From positions 131,501-195,500 of the forward strand of contig NZ_JWIC01000003.1 of NCBI RefSeq assembly GCF_000814765.1: DNA of 64,000 nucleotides, given 5' to 3'. This DNA is from Pseudoalteromonas luteoviolacea. GTDB lineage: Bacteria > Pseudomonadota > Gammaproteobacteria > Enterobacterales > Alteromonadaceae. Position 1 is the stretch's first letter; every line of letters begins with the position of its first letter. Shown here piece after piece: positions 46,878-56,014 of the stretch. The notes under the pieces were generated by a model. It had not been told where the DNA came from, did no database searches, and saw only the letters and a program-made list of their open reading frames with translations. The position numbers were made by a program, and so were the translations under genes.

Positions 46878-48055
46878 AGTGCACCTCGCTCATTCAATAC
46901 ATTGTGTACATGGGCAAGATCTTTGTCACCACGGCCACTTAGGTTTACGACAATCACGGTTTCTTCAGTTTGCTGCTCTGCGTACTTTAATGCATACGCA
47001 ATTGCATGGCTTGATTCAAGGGCAGGGATAATTCCTTCATGTTTTGCTAGCGCTTGGAAAGCATCAAGTGCCTCTGTATCTGTGATCCCTACATATTGTG
47101 CACGGCCTGTTTTGTGTAAGTAGGCGTGCTGAGGACCCACAGCTGGGTAGTCCAGGCCGGCAGACACTGAGTAGGACTCTTCAATTTGTCCATCACTGTC
47201 TTGCATAATATAAGTATACGCGCCGTGTAAGATACCTGTACTGCCTTTACACAGGGCTGCACCGTGCTCGTCTGTATCTAGGCCTTTACCAGCAGGCTCG
47301 ATGCCTACAAGCTTAACGTCTTTTTCATCAATAAAATCTGCAAACATACCGATTGCATTGGAGCCACCGCCAACACACGCCATTACGACATCAGGTAAGC
47401 GACCTTCGGCTTCAATGACTTGTTGTTTTGCTTCCTCGCCGATCATACGTTGGAAATCACGTACGATTGTTGGGAATGGGTGAGGGCCAGCAGCCGTGCC
47501 TAATAAGTAGTGTGCTGTTTTGTAGTTTGCAGACCAATCACGCATAGCTTCATTTACCGCGTCTTTTAACGTGCCAGAGCCTGCTGTGACAGGGATGACT
47601 TCAGCACCCATTAAGCGCATTCTGAACACATTAGGCTGCTGACGTTCAACATCTTTTGCACCCATATAAACTCGACATTTTAAGCCCAGTAGTGCACAGG
47701 CTAGCGCGGTTGCGACGCCATGTTGTCCCGCACCTGTTTCAGCGATGACTTCTTTTTTACCCATGCGTTTAGTAAGTAGTGCTTGACCTAATACTTGGTT
47801 GGTTTTATGTGCACCGCCGTGCAGTAAGTCTTCGCGCTTTAAGTACAGTTTAACTTTTGGGTTTTTAACTAGGTTGCGAGAAAGCGTCAACGGTGTTGGA
47901 CGGCCCGCGTATTCGTTTAGTAGTGCATAGAACTCAGATTTGAAGCTTTCATCCTGCTGTGCTTTTTCAAATTCCTGTTCAAGCTGTTTTAGTGCTGGTA
48001 CGAGTAACTCTGGGACATACATGCCGCCAAAATCACCAAAATATCCTGTATTCAT
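46874..48055 (-). CDS. trpB: Tryptophan synthase beta chain
   Basis: PLP enzyme joining indole and serine to tryptophan. 393 aa. The PLP lysine is in [15 protein letters not shown], the phosphate loop is [12 protein letters not shown], and [12 protein letters not shown] forms the serine site. ATG 48055 is chosen (GGTGG upstream, protein begins [18 protein letters not shown]) rather than the longer open frame to 48166, which runs into trpCF. Ten bases separate it from trpCF. Confidence 0.97.
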   Translation of the reverse strand: MNTGYFGDFGGMYVPELLVPALKQLEQEFEKAQQDESFKSEFYALLNEYAGRPTPLTLSRNLVKNPKVKLYLKREDLLHGGAHKTNQVLGQALLTKRMGKKEVIAETGAGQHGVATALACALLGLKCRVYMGAKDVERQQPNVFRMRLMGAEVIPVTAGSGTLKDAVNEAMRDWSANYKTAHYLLGTAAGPHPFPTIVRDFQRMIGEEAKQQVIEAEGRLPDVVMACVGGGSNAIGMFADFIDEKDVKLVGIEPAGKGLDTDEHGAALCKGSTGILHGAYTYIMQDSDGQIEESYSVSAGLDYPAVGPQHAYLHKTGRAQYVGITDTEALDAFQALAKHEGIIPALESSHAIAYALKYAEQQTEETVIVVNLSGRGDKDLAHVHNVLNERGAL

Positions 48056-48065
48056 TCTATCCACC

Positions 48066-49430
48066 TCAGTATTTTCGAATATTGTTAAAAGCGTCGCGTA
48101 ATTTTGCAGGACACTTTTTACCGGGGCTCGTCTCCACCCCTGAATTAAGATCAAAGCCTGCTGCACCTAAATAGGAAGCGTCTTTAACATTGTCTGCATT
48201 AAGACCGCCTGCAAGCATAAATGGTTTTTTTGCACTTTTAAGTAGTTGCCAGTTGAAAACTTTTCCAGTTCCGCCAAAAGCCGATGCCGTTTTTGTGTCA
48301 TATAGGTGTTTGTCTACTTCATCAAAAGGCACAGGAAATTCGTCAACAATGCCCTGAGCCTTCCAAATTTGGCAATTGACTGGCAATTGCTTACGTAGTG
48401 CACTGATGAACTCTTGCGTTTCATGACCATGTAGTTGCACCACACTCAACCTAAGACTTTGCGCATATTCCACAACCTGCTCAAGCGGCGCATCAACAAA
48501 CACGCCAACATATTTGAGTGGGGCACTATCCACTACGGCGCGCGCGCAGTCATAGTCGACAAAGCGTGGAGACTTTGGATAAAAAATCAAACCACCGTAC
48601 ACTGCGCCAGCTTGATATGCCGCAAGGGCATCATCAACTCGGGTTAAACCACAGACTTTATTTTCACCCAAAATCAGTTTGCGACAGGCACCTTCCAGAT
48701 CGGTTTCAGCCATTAAAGAGCTACCGACTAAGAAGCCATTGCAGTGTGTTGTGAGTCGCTTAACATCATTATGTGTGTAAATACCTGATTCAGAGATAAC
48801 GGTCTTGTCACTTGGGATAAGCTTTCTCAGCTGCTCAGTAGTTGCCAAGTCAGTACTTAGATCTCTCAAATTACGGTTATTTATACCGATAAGCTGCGCA
48901 TCCAGATTCAGTGCTCTGTGCACTTCTTCTTCGTTGCTCACTTCTGTGAGTACAGCCATGTTCAGAGAGTGGGCAAGTGCGGCCAGTTTTTCATACGTTT
49001 CATCATCTAATACAGACAGCATTAATAAGATGGCATCGCCGCCTTTCAGGCGAGCGAGATATACTTGGTATTCGTCGATGAAGAAGTCTTTGCAGATAAG
49101 TGGCTGCTCAACTTTACTGCGGACATAACTTAAGTAATCGAAACTACCTTGGAAGTATTTTTCATCAGTCAACACACTGATACAGGTTGCATATTTGGCA
49201 TAAACTGACGTAATTTCATCTAAGTCAAAGTTCTCTCTGATCAACCCCTTTGAAGGAGATGCTTTTTTACACTCTAAAATGAACTGAATGCCAGATTTTG
49301 CCATTTCGCCATAAAAGTCACGTTCACTTGGTTTAACCAATGATTGAAACTCACTTAATGGCAGTGTCTTTTTACGCTCAATGAGCTCCACTTTTTTGTC
49401 TTCTACGATCTTTTCTAAGACGTTAGCCAT
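48066..49430 (-). CDS. trpCF: Indole-3-glycerol phosphate synthase / phosphoribosylanthranilate isomerase
   Basis: A 454-aa fusion as in E. coli TrpC. The N-terminal IGPS domain (1-255) has [16 protein letters not shown] and [12 protein letters not shown]; the C-terminal PRAI domain (256-454) has [27 protein letters not shown] and the phosphate site [12 protein letters not shown] 49430 (start [16 protein letters not shown]) lies eight bases inside trpD; the longer frame to 49466 is rejected. Confidence 0.96.
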   Translation of the reverse strand: MANVLEKIVEDKKVELIERKKTLPLSEFQSLVKPSERDFYGEMAKSGIQFILECKKASPSKGLIRENFDLDEITSVYAKYATCISVLTDEKYFQGSFDYLSYVRSKVEQPLICKDFFIDEYQVYLARLKGGDAILLMLSVLDDETYEKLAALAHSLNMAVLTEVSNEEEVHRALNLDAQLIGINNRNLRDLSTDLATTEQLRKLIPSDKTVISESGIYTHNDVKRLTTHCNGFLVGSSLMAETDLEGACRKLILGENKVCGLTRVDDALAAYQAGAVYGGLIFYPKSPRFVDYDCARAVVDSAPLKYVGVFVDAPLEQVVEYAQSLRLSVVQLHGHETQEFISALRKQLPVNCQIWKAQGIVDEFPVPFDEVDKHLYDTKTASAFGGTGKVFNWQLLKSAKKPFMLAGGLNADNVKDASYLGAAGFDLNSGVETSPGKKCPAKLRDAFNNIRKY

Positions 49431-50427
49431 GACTGACCTCCGCAATTGTTTGCAGTGTTTGAACACAATGACCTGATGCTAATACGTCTAAAACTTGCTT
49501 CGTGCCTTCTTTAAGGTTGTTGGCTTTGCCAGACATTACCAATAACGCGCTGACATTGGCGGCAATCGCTGCATTGTGGGCTGCCTTTCCGTTGCCTGCT
49601 AAAATATCGCGTGTCGCTTGTGCGTTATATTCAGGAGTATCGCCGGCAATCTCTTCAAGTGAGTAGTTATCTAATCCGAAATCAGCGGGTGTTAGCGTGT
49701 ATTCAGTGATTTCACCGTCTTTAAGCTCAGTGACTTGCGTTGTTCCGTGCAGTGCGATTTCATCACATCCAGCACCATGTACCACCATCGCCCGTTCTGT
49801 TCCGAGCATTTTAAGCGTTTCAGCCATTGGACGGCATAGGGCAGGATCATACACGCCAAGTAATTGAAGTTGTGGCTTTGCAGGATTTGCGAGCGGACCT
49901 AAAATGTTAAACAATGTACGTGTTTTGAGTTTGGTACGTACAGGCATCGCGTGCTTAACCCCACTGTGATAAAGCGGCGCAAATAAAAATGCAAAATTGG
50001 TTTTCTCTAGGCAGTTTGCCCCTTGCTCAGGGGTCATTTCTAGGTTAATACCCAGCGTACGTAGTAAATCAGCGGATCCTGATTTACTTGAAACACTGCG
50101 ATTACCGTGTTTGACCATGGGGATACCGCAAGCAGCAGCAACAATGGCTGCGGTTGTGCTGACGTTGATGGTATTGGTACCGTCGCCACCTGTACCACAG
50201 CTATCTGCGCAATATAGACCGCGATTATCAAAAGCCACAGCGTGATCTCGCATTGCTTTAGCAGCGCCAGCTATTTCTGCGGCTGTCTCACCTTTTATTT
50301 TTAGTGCGATGAGGGCGGCGGTTAATTCAACTTCGGATAGCGCGCCTTGCATAACTTGCCCAAATAACTCTGTTGCTTGTTCAAAGCTAAGTGATTGCTG
50401 ATCAATCAGCTGATTTAAACTGTCCAT
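49423..50427 (-). CDS. trpD: Anthranilate phosphoribosyltransferase
   Basis: 334 aa. Transfers phosphoribosyl from PRPP to anthranilate. The PRPP loop is SCGTGGDGTNTINVSTTAA, followed by KHGNRSVSSKSGSADLLRTLG. It is separate from the TrpG glutaminase, unlike the E. coli TrpGD fusion. Eight bases separate it from trpG. Confidence 0.97.
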   Translation of the reverse strand: MDSLNQLIDQQSLSFEQATELFGQVMQGALSEVELTAALIALKIKGETAAEIAGAAKAMRDHAVAFDNRGLYCADSCGTGGDGTNTINVSTTAAIVAAACGIPMVKHGNRSVSSKSGSADLLRTLGINLEMTPEQGANCLEKTNFAFLFAPLYHSGVKHAMPVRTKLKTRTLFNILGPLANPAKPQLQLLGVYDPALCRPMAETLKMLGTERAMVVHGAGCDEIALHGTTQVTELKDGEITEYTLTPADFGLDNYSLEEIAGDTPEYNAQATRDILAGNGKAAHNAAIAANVSALLVMSGKANNLKEGTKQVLDVLASGHCVQTLQTIAEVSHG

Positions 50428-50435
50428 GTTGCCTC

Positions 50436-51020
50436 CTAACAGGTCAAGTAATCGATGCTTTGCTTAAGCAGCTTCGCACCATCTGGCGTTAAAATTGATT
50501 CAGGATGGAATTGGTAACCAATTACTTTGTCAGTTGAATGGTATACCGCCATCGGAATATCTTGGTATCGAGCAATAATCTTTAAAGACTCAGGTACACT
50601 TGTCGCCATCAGGGAGTGATATCTCGCGACAGGAAACTTCCTACCCAGACCTGCAAAAACAGGGTGTTCTTCGACATCAATTTGTGATGATTTCCCATGC
50701 ACCGTTTCACCCGCATGGCCAATAGTACCGCCATAACTTTGTGTGAGTGCTTGTTGGCCAAGACAAATACCTAGCATTGGGAACTTACCTTTGCACAATT
50801 CAATCAGTTCAAGTAAACAGCCCGCTTCACTCGGTTTCCCTGGACCTGGTGATAGTACCAATACAACAGGCACGGTTTCATTACACATTTTGTCGTAGAT
50901 GGTTCGTGCGTCGATATGATTACGATATACAACTAACTCGCTACCAAGTTGGGATAACTCATCAACAAGGTTATAACTGAATGAGTCGAAATTATCTAAA
51001 AAGTATACTTTAGGCGTCAT
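50436..51020 (-). CDS. trpG: Anthranilate synthase component II (glutaminase)
   Basis: 194-aa class I glutamine amidotransferase supplying ammonia to TrpE. Catalytic Cys in LGICLGQQAL (Gln replaces the usual His after Gly), His-Glu in YQFHPESILT, and the N-terminal DNFDSFSYNLVDEL. ATG overlaps trpE by 11 bases. Confidence 0.96.
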   Translation of the reverse strand: MTPKVYFLDNFDSFSYNLVDELSQLGSELVVYRNHIDARTIYDKMCNETVPVVLVLSPGPGKPSEAGCLLELIELCKGKFPMLGICLGQQALTQSYGGTIGHAGETVHGKSSQIDVEEHPVFAGLGRKFPVARYHSLMATSVPESLKIIARYQDIPMAVYHSTDKVIGYQFHPESILTPDGAKLLKQSIDYLTC

Positions 51021-52590
51021 GACCCACTCCTTGATAACTTGACTGAATCGCTTTGATCACTGCGCGCGCTTTGGCTTTGGTTTCATCGGCTTCGGCTTGT
51101 GGGTCTGAGTCATAAACAACCCCAGCACCAGCTTGCACATGGGCGATGTTATTTTTTACAAATGCAGATCGAATGACGATACACGTATCCATCGCACCAT
51201 CACCAGTTAAATAGCCAACGGCACCACCATAACTACCGCGTCGTTGTTTCTCTGTATCGCGAACCAGTTGTGCTGCTTTTACTTTGGGCGCGCCGACTAG
51301 GGTTCCCATGTTCATGCAGGCTTGATAGGCGTGCAGTGCATCAAGGTCGGGTTTTAATTGGCCAACAACACGAGACACTAAGTGCATGACCTGTGAATAG
51401 CGGTCTACTTTGAGCAACTCTTTAGCATGGCGGGTACCTGGCACACTAATTCGAGCAACGTCATTTCGCGCCAAATCAACCAGCATTAAGTGCTCTGCAC
51501 GCTCTTTTTTGTCGTCACGCAGTTCTAGTTCAATACGGCTGTCCAAGTCAGGGTTAATGGAGCCATCTGCAAATTTGCCGCGAGGGCGTGTGCCAGCAAT
51601 TGGGTAAACTTCGACTTGATTACTGTCTTGGCAGTATTTCAAAGCCGACTCAGGAGAGGCTCCGAATAGCACAAACTTTTCATCTCGCATATAAAACATA
51701 TATGGACTTGGGTTTTGCTTCTTCAAATGCTTATAAGCTGCGAGTGGTTTGGCACAAGGCAGTGAGAAGGTACGAGAGGGAACCACTTGAAAAATATCAC
51801 CATCGACAATATTTTTCTTTAATTGGATCACCTGATCTTTGAATAACTCATCACTGATATCAACATTGACCTCATTTGAAGTGTTTTCAGGTGCTTCTTT
51901 ATAGGTCTCGTATTCATCACATTGGCGATTGAGTTCTTCTAGTTGTTTGCCTACTTCAAAACAGTTCGCATGAACATCTGGGCCGTTAAACACATTGCCT
52001 ATTAGCTCAGTGGTTTTAGCTTGATGGTCAATCATGACGATTGTTTCTGCCAGATAAAATACATAATCTGGGCAGTCATTCTTGCCATCAGGCACCGCTG
52101 GCAAGGTTTCAAAGTTGGCCACCATATCATAGGCAAATACTCCGCCTAAGAAGACAGAGAATGGCGTATCTGAGTTACGTTTAATCGAGTTGATACAAGT
52201 ACGTAATGCGCTAAATGCGTTGTCTGCTTTTAGCTTACTGTACTCATCTAATGTTAAATCTTGAGCATTATATGTCAGAGTAAGTACTGCATACTCTTTT
52301 ACAACAGTGCAGTTGCTTACTTGATCTGCCAAATAATTTAGCAATTGCTCACCATTATTTGATAATGCACGTACTTTCACTTCAAGTCCGTTGCACTCAA
52401 TACGAAGCGCTGCGTCTGCCAAGATAATACTCTTTACATTGTCTTTAGAGTCTATTTCTGCGGACTCTAGCAACAGTGTATTGGGCTTGTTGAGGGCGGC
52501 ATATAATGACAGAGGGCTTTCGATATAATCGCGCCGCTGCCTTATACTCGTCACCTCACCCGGTGTTGTAGTTATATGACTAAAAATCAA
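51010..52590 (-). CDS. trpE: Anthranilate synthase component I
   Basis: 526 aa; makes anthranilate from chorismate and ammonia, the committed step of Trp synthesis. The tryptophan feedback site is NTLLLESAEIDSKD; chorismate-binding blocks GDIFQVVPSR, IAGTRPRGK, LARNDVARI and GAGVVYDSDPQAE are intact. The start is TTG 52590: AGAGGA lies at 52598-52603, seven bases upstream, and no in-frame ATG is nearby. A weak start codon 21 bases below a strong terminator fits tight control by the leader. Confidence 0.97.
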   Translation of the reverse strand: MIFSHITTTPGEVTSIRQRRDYIESPLSLYAALNKPNTLLLESAEIDSKDNVKSIILADAALRIECNGLEVKVRALSNNGEQLLNYLADQVSNCTVVKEYAVLTLTYNAQDLTLDEYSKLKADNAFSALRTCINSIKRNSDTPFSVFLGGVFAYDMVANFETLPAVPDGKNDCPDYVFYLAETIVMIDHQAKTTELIGNVFNGPDVHANCFEVGKQLEELNRQCDEYETYKEAPENTSNEVNVDISDELFKDQVIQLKKNIVDGDIFQVVPSRTFSLPCAKPLAAYKHLKKQNPSPYMFYMRDEKFVLFGASPESALKYCQDSNQVEVYPIAGTRPRGKFADGSINPDLDSRIELELRDDKKERAEHLMLVDLARNDVARISVPGTRHAKELLKVDRYSQVMHLVSRVVGQLKPDLDALHAYQACMNMGTLVGAPKVKAAQLVRDTEKQRRGSYGGAVGYLTGDGAMDTCIVIRSAFVKNNIAHVQAGAGVVYDSDPQAEADETKAKARAVIKAIQSSYQGVGHDA

Positions 52591-52610
52591 ACCTCATTCC
52601 TCTTTAGTAC

Positions 52611-52646
52611 AAAAAACCCCCCGAAGTATTTTCACTTGCGGGGGGT
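52611..52646 (-). terminator. trp attenuator 2: terminator hairpin next to trpE
   Basis: On the minus strand, an 8-bp stem ACCCCCCG / CGGGGGGT, extended by AAGT-ACTT pairing around a bulged base, then six T residues. It ends 20 bases before the trpE start. Its CCCGC (minus strand, 52638-52642) can instead pair with GCGGG right after leader peptide 2. Confidence 0.9.
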
Positions 52647-52675
52647 GTGTATTTAGTTACAACAATGCCTTCCCG

Positions 52676-52735
52676 CTATTTCAGGCACCACCACCAAGAT
52701 TTTGTAGATGAATTGTTGCAAAAATTGTTAATCAC
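52676..52735 (-). CDS. Second trp leader peptide (Trp-Trp-Trp)
   Basis: GTG-started 19-residue peptide MINNFCNNSSTKSWWWCLK, ending in TAG. Three tandem TGG codons lie three codons before the stop, exactly as in a trp leader peptide. The GCGGG segment overlaps its stop codon and a strong terminator follows. GGA nine bases before GTG is a weak Shine-Dalgarno, the main reason for caution. It resembles leader 1 around ACAAAATC-TTGGTGGTGG. Confidence 0.65.
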   Translation of the reverse strand: MINNFCNNSSTKSWWWCLK

Positions 52736-52749
52736 TAAAAAAATTCCAT

Positions 52750-52778
52750 AAAAAAACCCGCGTACTCAGCGCGGGTTT
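52750..52778 (-). terminator. trp attenuator 1: terminator hairpin
   Basis: On the minus strand, a perfect 9-bp stem AAACCCGCG / CGCGGGTTT with a 7-base loop (CTGAGTA), then seven T residues. The ACCCGC arm can instead pair with GCGGGT (complement of 52805-52810), directly after the stop codon of leader peptide 1; GTTGT-GTCTA-ACAAC between them can fold as a small helper hairpin. Confidence 0.9.
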
Positions 52779-52812
52779 AAAAGTTGTTAGACACAACGAA
52801 TCACACCCGCAG

Positions 52813-52860
52813 TTACGAGCGCCACCACCAAACGATTTTTGTTTTTTGTGTTAGATTCAT
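52813..52860 (-). CDS. trpL: trp operon leader peptide
   Basis: ATG-started 15-residue peptide MNLTQKTKIVWWWRS with three tandem Trp codons close to its stop codon, matching the E. coli design (Trp codons, then Arg, Ser). It lies about 30 bases below the predicted start of transcription and about 35 bases before attenuator 1. Ribosome stalling at the Trp codons when charged tRNA-Trp is scarce should favour the antiterminator. The Shine-Dalgarno is weak. Confidence 0.85.
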   Translation of the reverse strand: MNLTQKTKIVWWWRS

Positions 52861-52896
52861 TTGTAAAGTTTTCGTTATGTCAATTTAAGTACCTAC

Positions 52897-52926
52897 AGTA
52901 AACCCTACTCGGGTGCAAACTGTCAA
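52897..52926 (-). promoter_or_regulatory. trp operon promoter
   Basis: On the minus strand, a perfect -35 TTGACA (52921-52926) and -10 TTTACT (52897-52902) with an 18-base spacer. It puts the transcript start about 30 bases before trpL, as in E. coli. A degenerate TrpR-like sequence (GTTTACTGTAGGTAC) overlaps the -10 box, but its symmetry is broken. Confidence 0.7.
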
Positions 52927-52986
52927 GCACTAAAATCAAAAAATAAACAATCGTCTGTTATCTACCAAAATAATACGATTTTTGAC

Positions 52987-52998
52987 CTAGTAAACTAG
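52987..52998. promoter_or_regulatory. Candidate TrpR operator core
   Basis: CTAGTAAACTAG matches 11 of 12 positions of the TrpR operator core CTAGTTAACTAG. It lies about 60 bases upstream of the trp -35 box and inside a possible rightward promoter (TTGACC 52982-52987, TACAGT 53003-53008, short 15-base spacer), so it could act on rnm as well as trp. Flanking positions do not match the extended consensus. Confidence 0.45.
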
Positions 52999-53096
52999 CC
53001 TGTACAGTTACTTGCTTTTGGGTCTAATTAAATAAAAGCGCACTCGGCTTTATTGGCATGGTATACTGCGCTCGATTGGTTTTTAAGGGGAAAATT

Positions 53097-53945
53097 TTGA
53101 TTAAATATGACTTACACAGTCATAGCACTTTTTCTGATGGGCGTTTAGCAGTACCTGAGCTTATTGAGCGGGCAACAGAAAAAGGCGTTGATGTACTGGC
53201 GTTGACTGACCACGATACGGTGGCAGGCGTACCTGTTGCACGTGACTATATTGCAGAGAAAAACTTAGCATTAAAATTGATTTCAGGCGTTGAGATTTCT
53301 ACCAAGTGGGAAAGTTTTGAAATTCATATCGTTGGTTTAAATATTGACATCAATGATGCGAATCTGCAGGTATTATTGACACAGCAGCAGCAAAAACGCC
53401 GTGAACGCGCTAAAGAGATTGGAGCTCGGCTCGAAAAGCGCGGCTACGAAGGTATTTATGCGCAAGCCTTAGAGTTGGCACAAGGTGCAGAGATAACCCG
53501 TGCTCATTTTGCGAAGGCGCTGGTGGAGCGTGGTGTGGCAAAAAATATTCAGGGTGTATTTAAAAAGTTTTTAGCGCGCAATAAGACCGGCTATGTGCCC
53601 AGTGTTTGGTGCTCTATGCAAGAAGCCATAGAAGCCATACAAGGGGCGGGCGGCGTTGCGGTATTGGCTCACCCTGGGCGTTATCAGATGTCCAATAAAT
53701 GGCTGCGAAAATTACTGGATGAATTCACCGGTGCGGGTGGTAAAGCGATGGAGGTGGCACAGCCGCAACAAGCGCCAAGTGAAAGACAGTTTCTTGGTCA
53801 GCTATCGCAAGAATATAATTTATTAGCCAGCCAAGGTTCTGATTTTCATTACCCTATGAGCTGGTTAGATTTAGGAAGAAATCTATACTTACCAAAAGAT
53901 TGCCAAGGTGTATGGCAGTTTTGGGGAGCCACAGAGGAATGTTAG
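53097..53945 (+). CDS. rnm: RNase AM, PHP-domain 5'-3' exonuclease (YciV)
   Basis: A 282-aa PHP phosphoesterase. The E. coli homologue (YciV, also called TrpH) is RNase AM, which trims 5' ends of rRNA precursors. Metal-binding motifs: YDLHSHSTFSDG, ALTDHDTVAG, GVEISTKW, EIHIVGLN, VLAHPGRY and GSDFHYP. TTG 53097 is chosen: AAGGGG lies six bases upstream and the protein begins MIKYDLHSH; the longer frame from 53058 lacks support. It is divergent from trp and overlaps no other gene; yciO starts one base after its stop. Confidence 0.92.
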   Translation: MIKYDLHSHSTFSDGRLAVPELIERATEKGVDVLALTDHDTVAGVPVARDYIAEKNLALKLISGVEISTKWESFEIHIVGLNIDINDANLQVLLTQQQQKRRERAKEIGARLEKRGYEGIYAQALELAQGAEITRAHFAKALVERGVAKNIQGVFKKFLARNKTGYVPSVWCSMQEAIEAIQGAGGVAVLAHPGRYQMSNKWLRKLLDEFTGAGGKAMEVAQPQQAPSERQFLGQLSQEYNLLASQGSDFHYPMSWLDLGRNLYLPKDCQGVWQFWGATEEC

Positions 53946-53946
53946 C

Positions 53947-54567
53947 ATGAGTCAATTTTTTCATATTCACCCAGATAATCCGCAAGCCAGATTGATCCGT
54001 CAAGCGGTCGAAATCATCCAAAAAGGCGGAGTGGTTGTGTATCCAACTGACTCGGGGTATGCGATCGGGTGTAGTTTGGGAAACAAGCAGGCAAAAGAAC
54101 GCATTGAGCGTATCCGTGGGATCGAAAAACATCACAACTTCACACTAATGTGTCGCGATCTATCTGAATTGTCGACTTATGCGCGTGTTGATAATCAAAT
54201 GTTTCGTTTGATAAAAAATAATACGCCGGGACCGTATACCTTCATTTTAAAGGGCACCAAAGAGGTCCCTAAAAGATTGATAAACGACAAGAAAAAAACC
54301 ATAGGTATTCGCGTCACTGAGCATCCAATAACCTGCGCGATTTTAGAAGAGCTTAACGAGCCTTTGATGTCTTGCTCACTTATTTTACCTGGCGAGCACT
54401 TTACTGAGTCTGACCCTGACGATATCCGCATGCAACTTGAAAAGCACGTTGATTTGATTGTGCATGGCGGCTACTTAATCGAGCAAGCAACGACAGTGGT
54501 TGATATGTCTGAAGACAATGTCGAAATTTTACGTCATGGATGTGGTGATACCACGCCATTTGAATAA
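53947..54567 (+). CDS. yciO: YciO, Sua5/YrdC-like protein
   Basis: 206 aa, the same length as E. coli YciO. The family shares the TsaC fold (threonylcarbamoyl-AMP synthesis), but YciO itself has only weak or different activity. Blocks: MSQFFHIHPDNPQARLI, GGVVVYPTDSGYAIGC, HNFTLMCRDLSELSTY, NTPGPYTFILKGTKEVP. ATG 53947 with AGAGGA upstream; the frame open from 53908 is rejected. Three bases separate it from scpA. Confidence 0.94.
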   Translation: MSQFFHIHPDNPQARLIRQAVEIIQKGGVVVYPTDSGYAIGCSLGNKQAKERIERIRGIEKHHNFTLMCRDLSELSTYARVDNQMFRLIKNNTPGPYTFILKGTKEVPKRLINDKKKTIGIRVTEHPITCAILEELNEPLMSCSLILPGEHFTESDPDDIRMQLEKHVDLIVHGGYLIEQATTVVDMSEDNVEILRHGCGDTTPFE

Positions 54568-54570
54568 TTC

Positions 54571-55371
54571 ATGACAGAAGTTTCTAGTAAAACATCCCCT
54601 CTGGCTTTTTTGAACGGGGAAGCCGTATTAGAAAAGCCAGAAGATCTTTATATTCCACCAGACGCCTTACAGGTGATCCTCGAAAGCTTTGAGGGTCCAT
54701 TAGATTTGTTATTGTATCTTATAAAGCGTCATAAACTGGATATATTAGAGTTACCGATCCTTAGCATTACCCAGCAGTACGTGCAATATGTTGAGATGAT
54801 GCAAGAGCTACAACTGGAATTGGCCGGTGAGTACTTGGTAATGGCAGCTTTATTGGCGCAAATTAAGTCCCGACTATTACTACCTACCCATGAAGAACTT
54901 GAGGAAGAGGAAGATCCGCGTGCGGAGCTTGTTCGGCGTTTGCAAGAGTACGAACAGTTTAAAGTTGCCGCTGAAAATCTCGACAACATTCCCCGTGAAG
55001 AGCGAGACATTTTTGTTGCTCGTGCATTGATTGAAGATACAGAGCACAATGAGACGTCATTACCCGATGTGGACTTAAAAGAGTTGCTGCTGGCGATGAG
55101 TGAAGTGATGGCCAGAGCTAAGCAATTCGAGCATCACCAAGTCAGCGCAGAGGCTTTGTCTACGCGTGAGCGGATGTCGATGATACTGCAATATTTAAGC
55201 GCGCAATCAGAGTCGGTAGAGTTTGCTCGGTTATTTAGTGTGCAAGAAGGCCGCAGCGGTGTGGTAGTCACATTCATTGCGATGCTAGAGTTGCTAAAAG
55301 AGCAGTTAATTTCGATCGTTCAAATCTCTTTAGACAGTGCAATTTATTTGTCATTAAAGCTACAAGAGTAG
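54571..55371 (+). CDS. scpA: Segregation and condensation protein A
   Basis: 266-aa kleisin that links the SMC or MksB-type ATPase heads in chromosome condensation. N-terminal ESFEGPLDLLLYLIKRHKLDI is the hallmark; EYLVMAALLAQIKSRLLLP and a winged-helix C-terminus (VVVTFIAMLELLKEQLISI) follow. The family's usual partner scpB is next. Confidence 0.95.
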   Translation: MTEVSSKTSPLAFLNGEAVLEKPEDLYIPPDALQVILESFEGPLDLLLYLIKRHKLDILELPILSITQQYVQYVEMMQELQLELAGEYLVMAALLAQIKSRLLLPTHEELEEEEDPRAELVRRLQEYEQFKVAAENLDNIPREERDIFVARALIEDTEHNETSLPDVDLKELLLAMSEVMARAKQFEHHQVSAEALSTRERMSMILQYLSAQSESVEFARLFSVQEGRSGVVVTFIAMLELLKEQLISIVQISLDSAIYLSLKLQE

Positions 55372-55426
55372 TCTCAGCTCTGTCATAATACCGCGCCTTC
55401 TACTAGCCTTATGAAGTAAATGAGAC

Positions 55427-56014
55427 ATGAAACGCCGAGTCAGTGATGAACAACTTGTCGAATTGGTTGAGGCCGCAATTTTTGTGGCAGATAAGCCTTT
55501 ATCGAAAAAGCACATGAAAGAGACAGTGCTGCAAGATATTCATGTATCTGATCAACGAATAGGGCAGGCGATAGAGACAATTTTCGAACACTACCAAACA
55601 CGCGGTGTACGACTTGTTGAAGTAGGAACAGGGTACCGCTTTCAAGCATGCCCAAGTTTGAGTCCGTGGCTCAATATGCTTTGGCAAGAAAAAGCACCTA
55701 AATATTCGCGGGCAACATTGGAAACGCTGGCATTGATTGCCTACCGTCAACCAATTACGCGTGGTGAAATTGAACAAGTTCGTGGTGTAACCGTCAGCTC
55801 TAATATTATGAAAAGTTTACTAGAGCGACAATGGATAAAGGTGGTTGGTCATAAAGAAGTGCCGGGTAAACCGGCACTATATGCGACGACCAAATTATTT
55901 TTAGATTACTTCTCGTTATCAGGGCTGGATGGGCTACCAAAACTGCCAGAGCTGCAAACCGAGAAGCTAGATCAGATGTTAAATGATCCTTCTGTGAGAG
56001 AACCATCAGAATGA
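55427..56014 (+). CDS. scpB: Segregation and condensation protein B
   Basis: 195-aa partner of ScpA with two winged-helix domains. Hallmarks: [49 protein letters not shown] and [16 protein letters not shown]. Its stop overlaps the rluB start by four bases (ATGA). Confidence 0.95.
   Translation: MKRRVSDEQLVELVEAAIFVADKPLSKKHMKETVLQDIHVSDQRIGQAIETIFEHYQTRGVRLVEVGTGYRFQACPSLSPWLNMLWQEKAPKYSRATLETLALIAYRQPITRGEIEQVRGVTVSSNIMKSLLERQWIKVVGHKEVPGKPALYATTKLFLDYFSLSGLDGLPKLPELQTEKLDQMLNDPSVREPSE

Noticed and set aside
48056..48166. N-terminal extension of trpB to 48166
   Set aside because: It runs into trpCF coding sequence; the family start and a ribosome-binding site are at 48055.
52747..52749. 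ATG as an alternative start for the second trp leader peptide
   Set aside because: It is in another frame and stops after four codons (Met-Glu-Phe-Phe), so it does not read the Trp codons.
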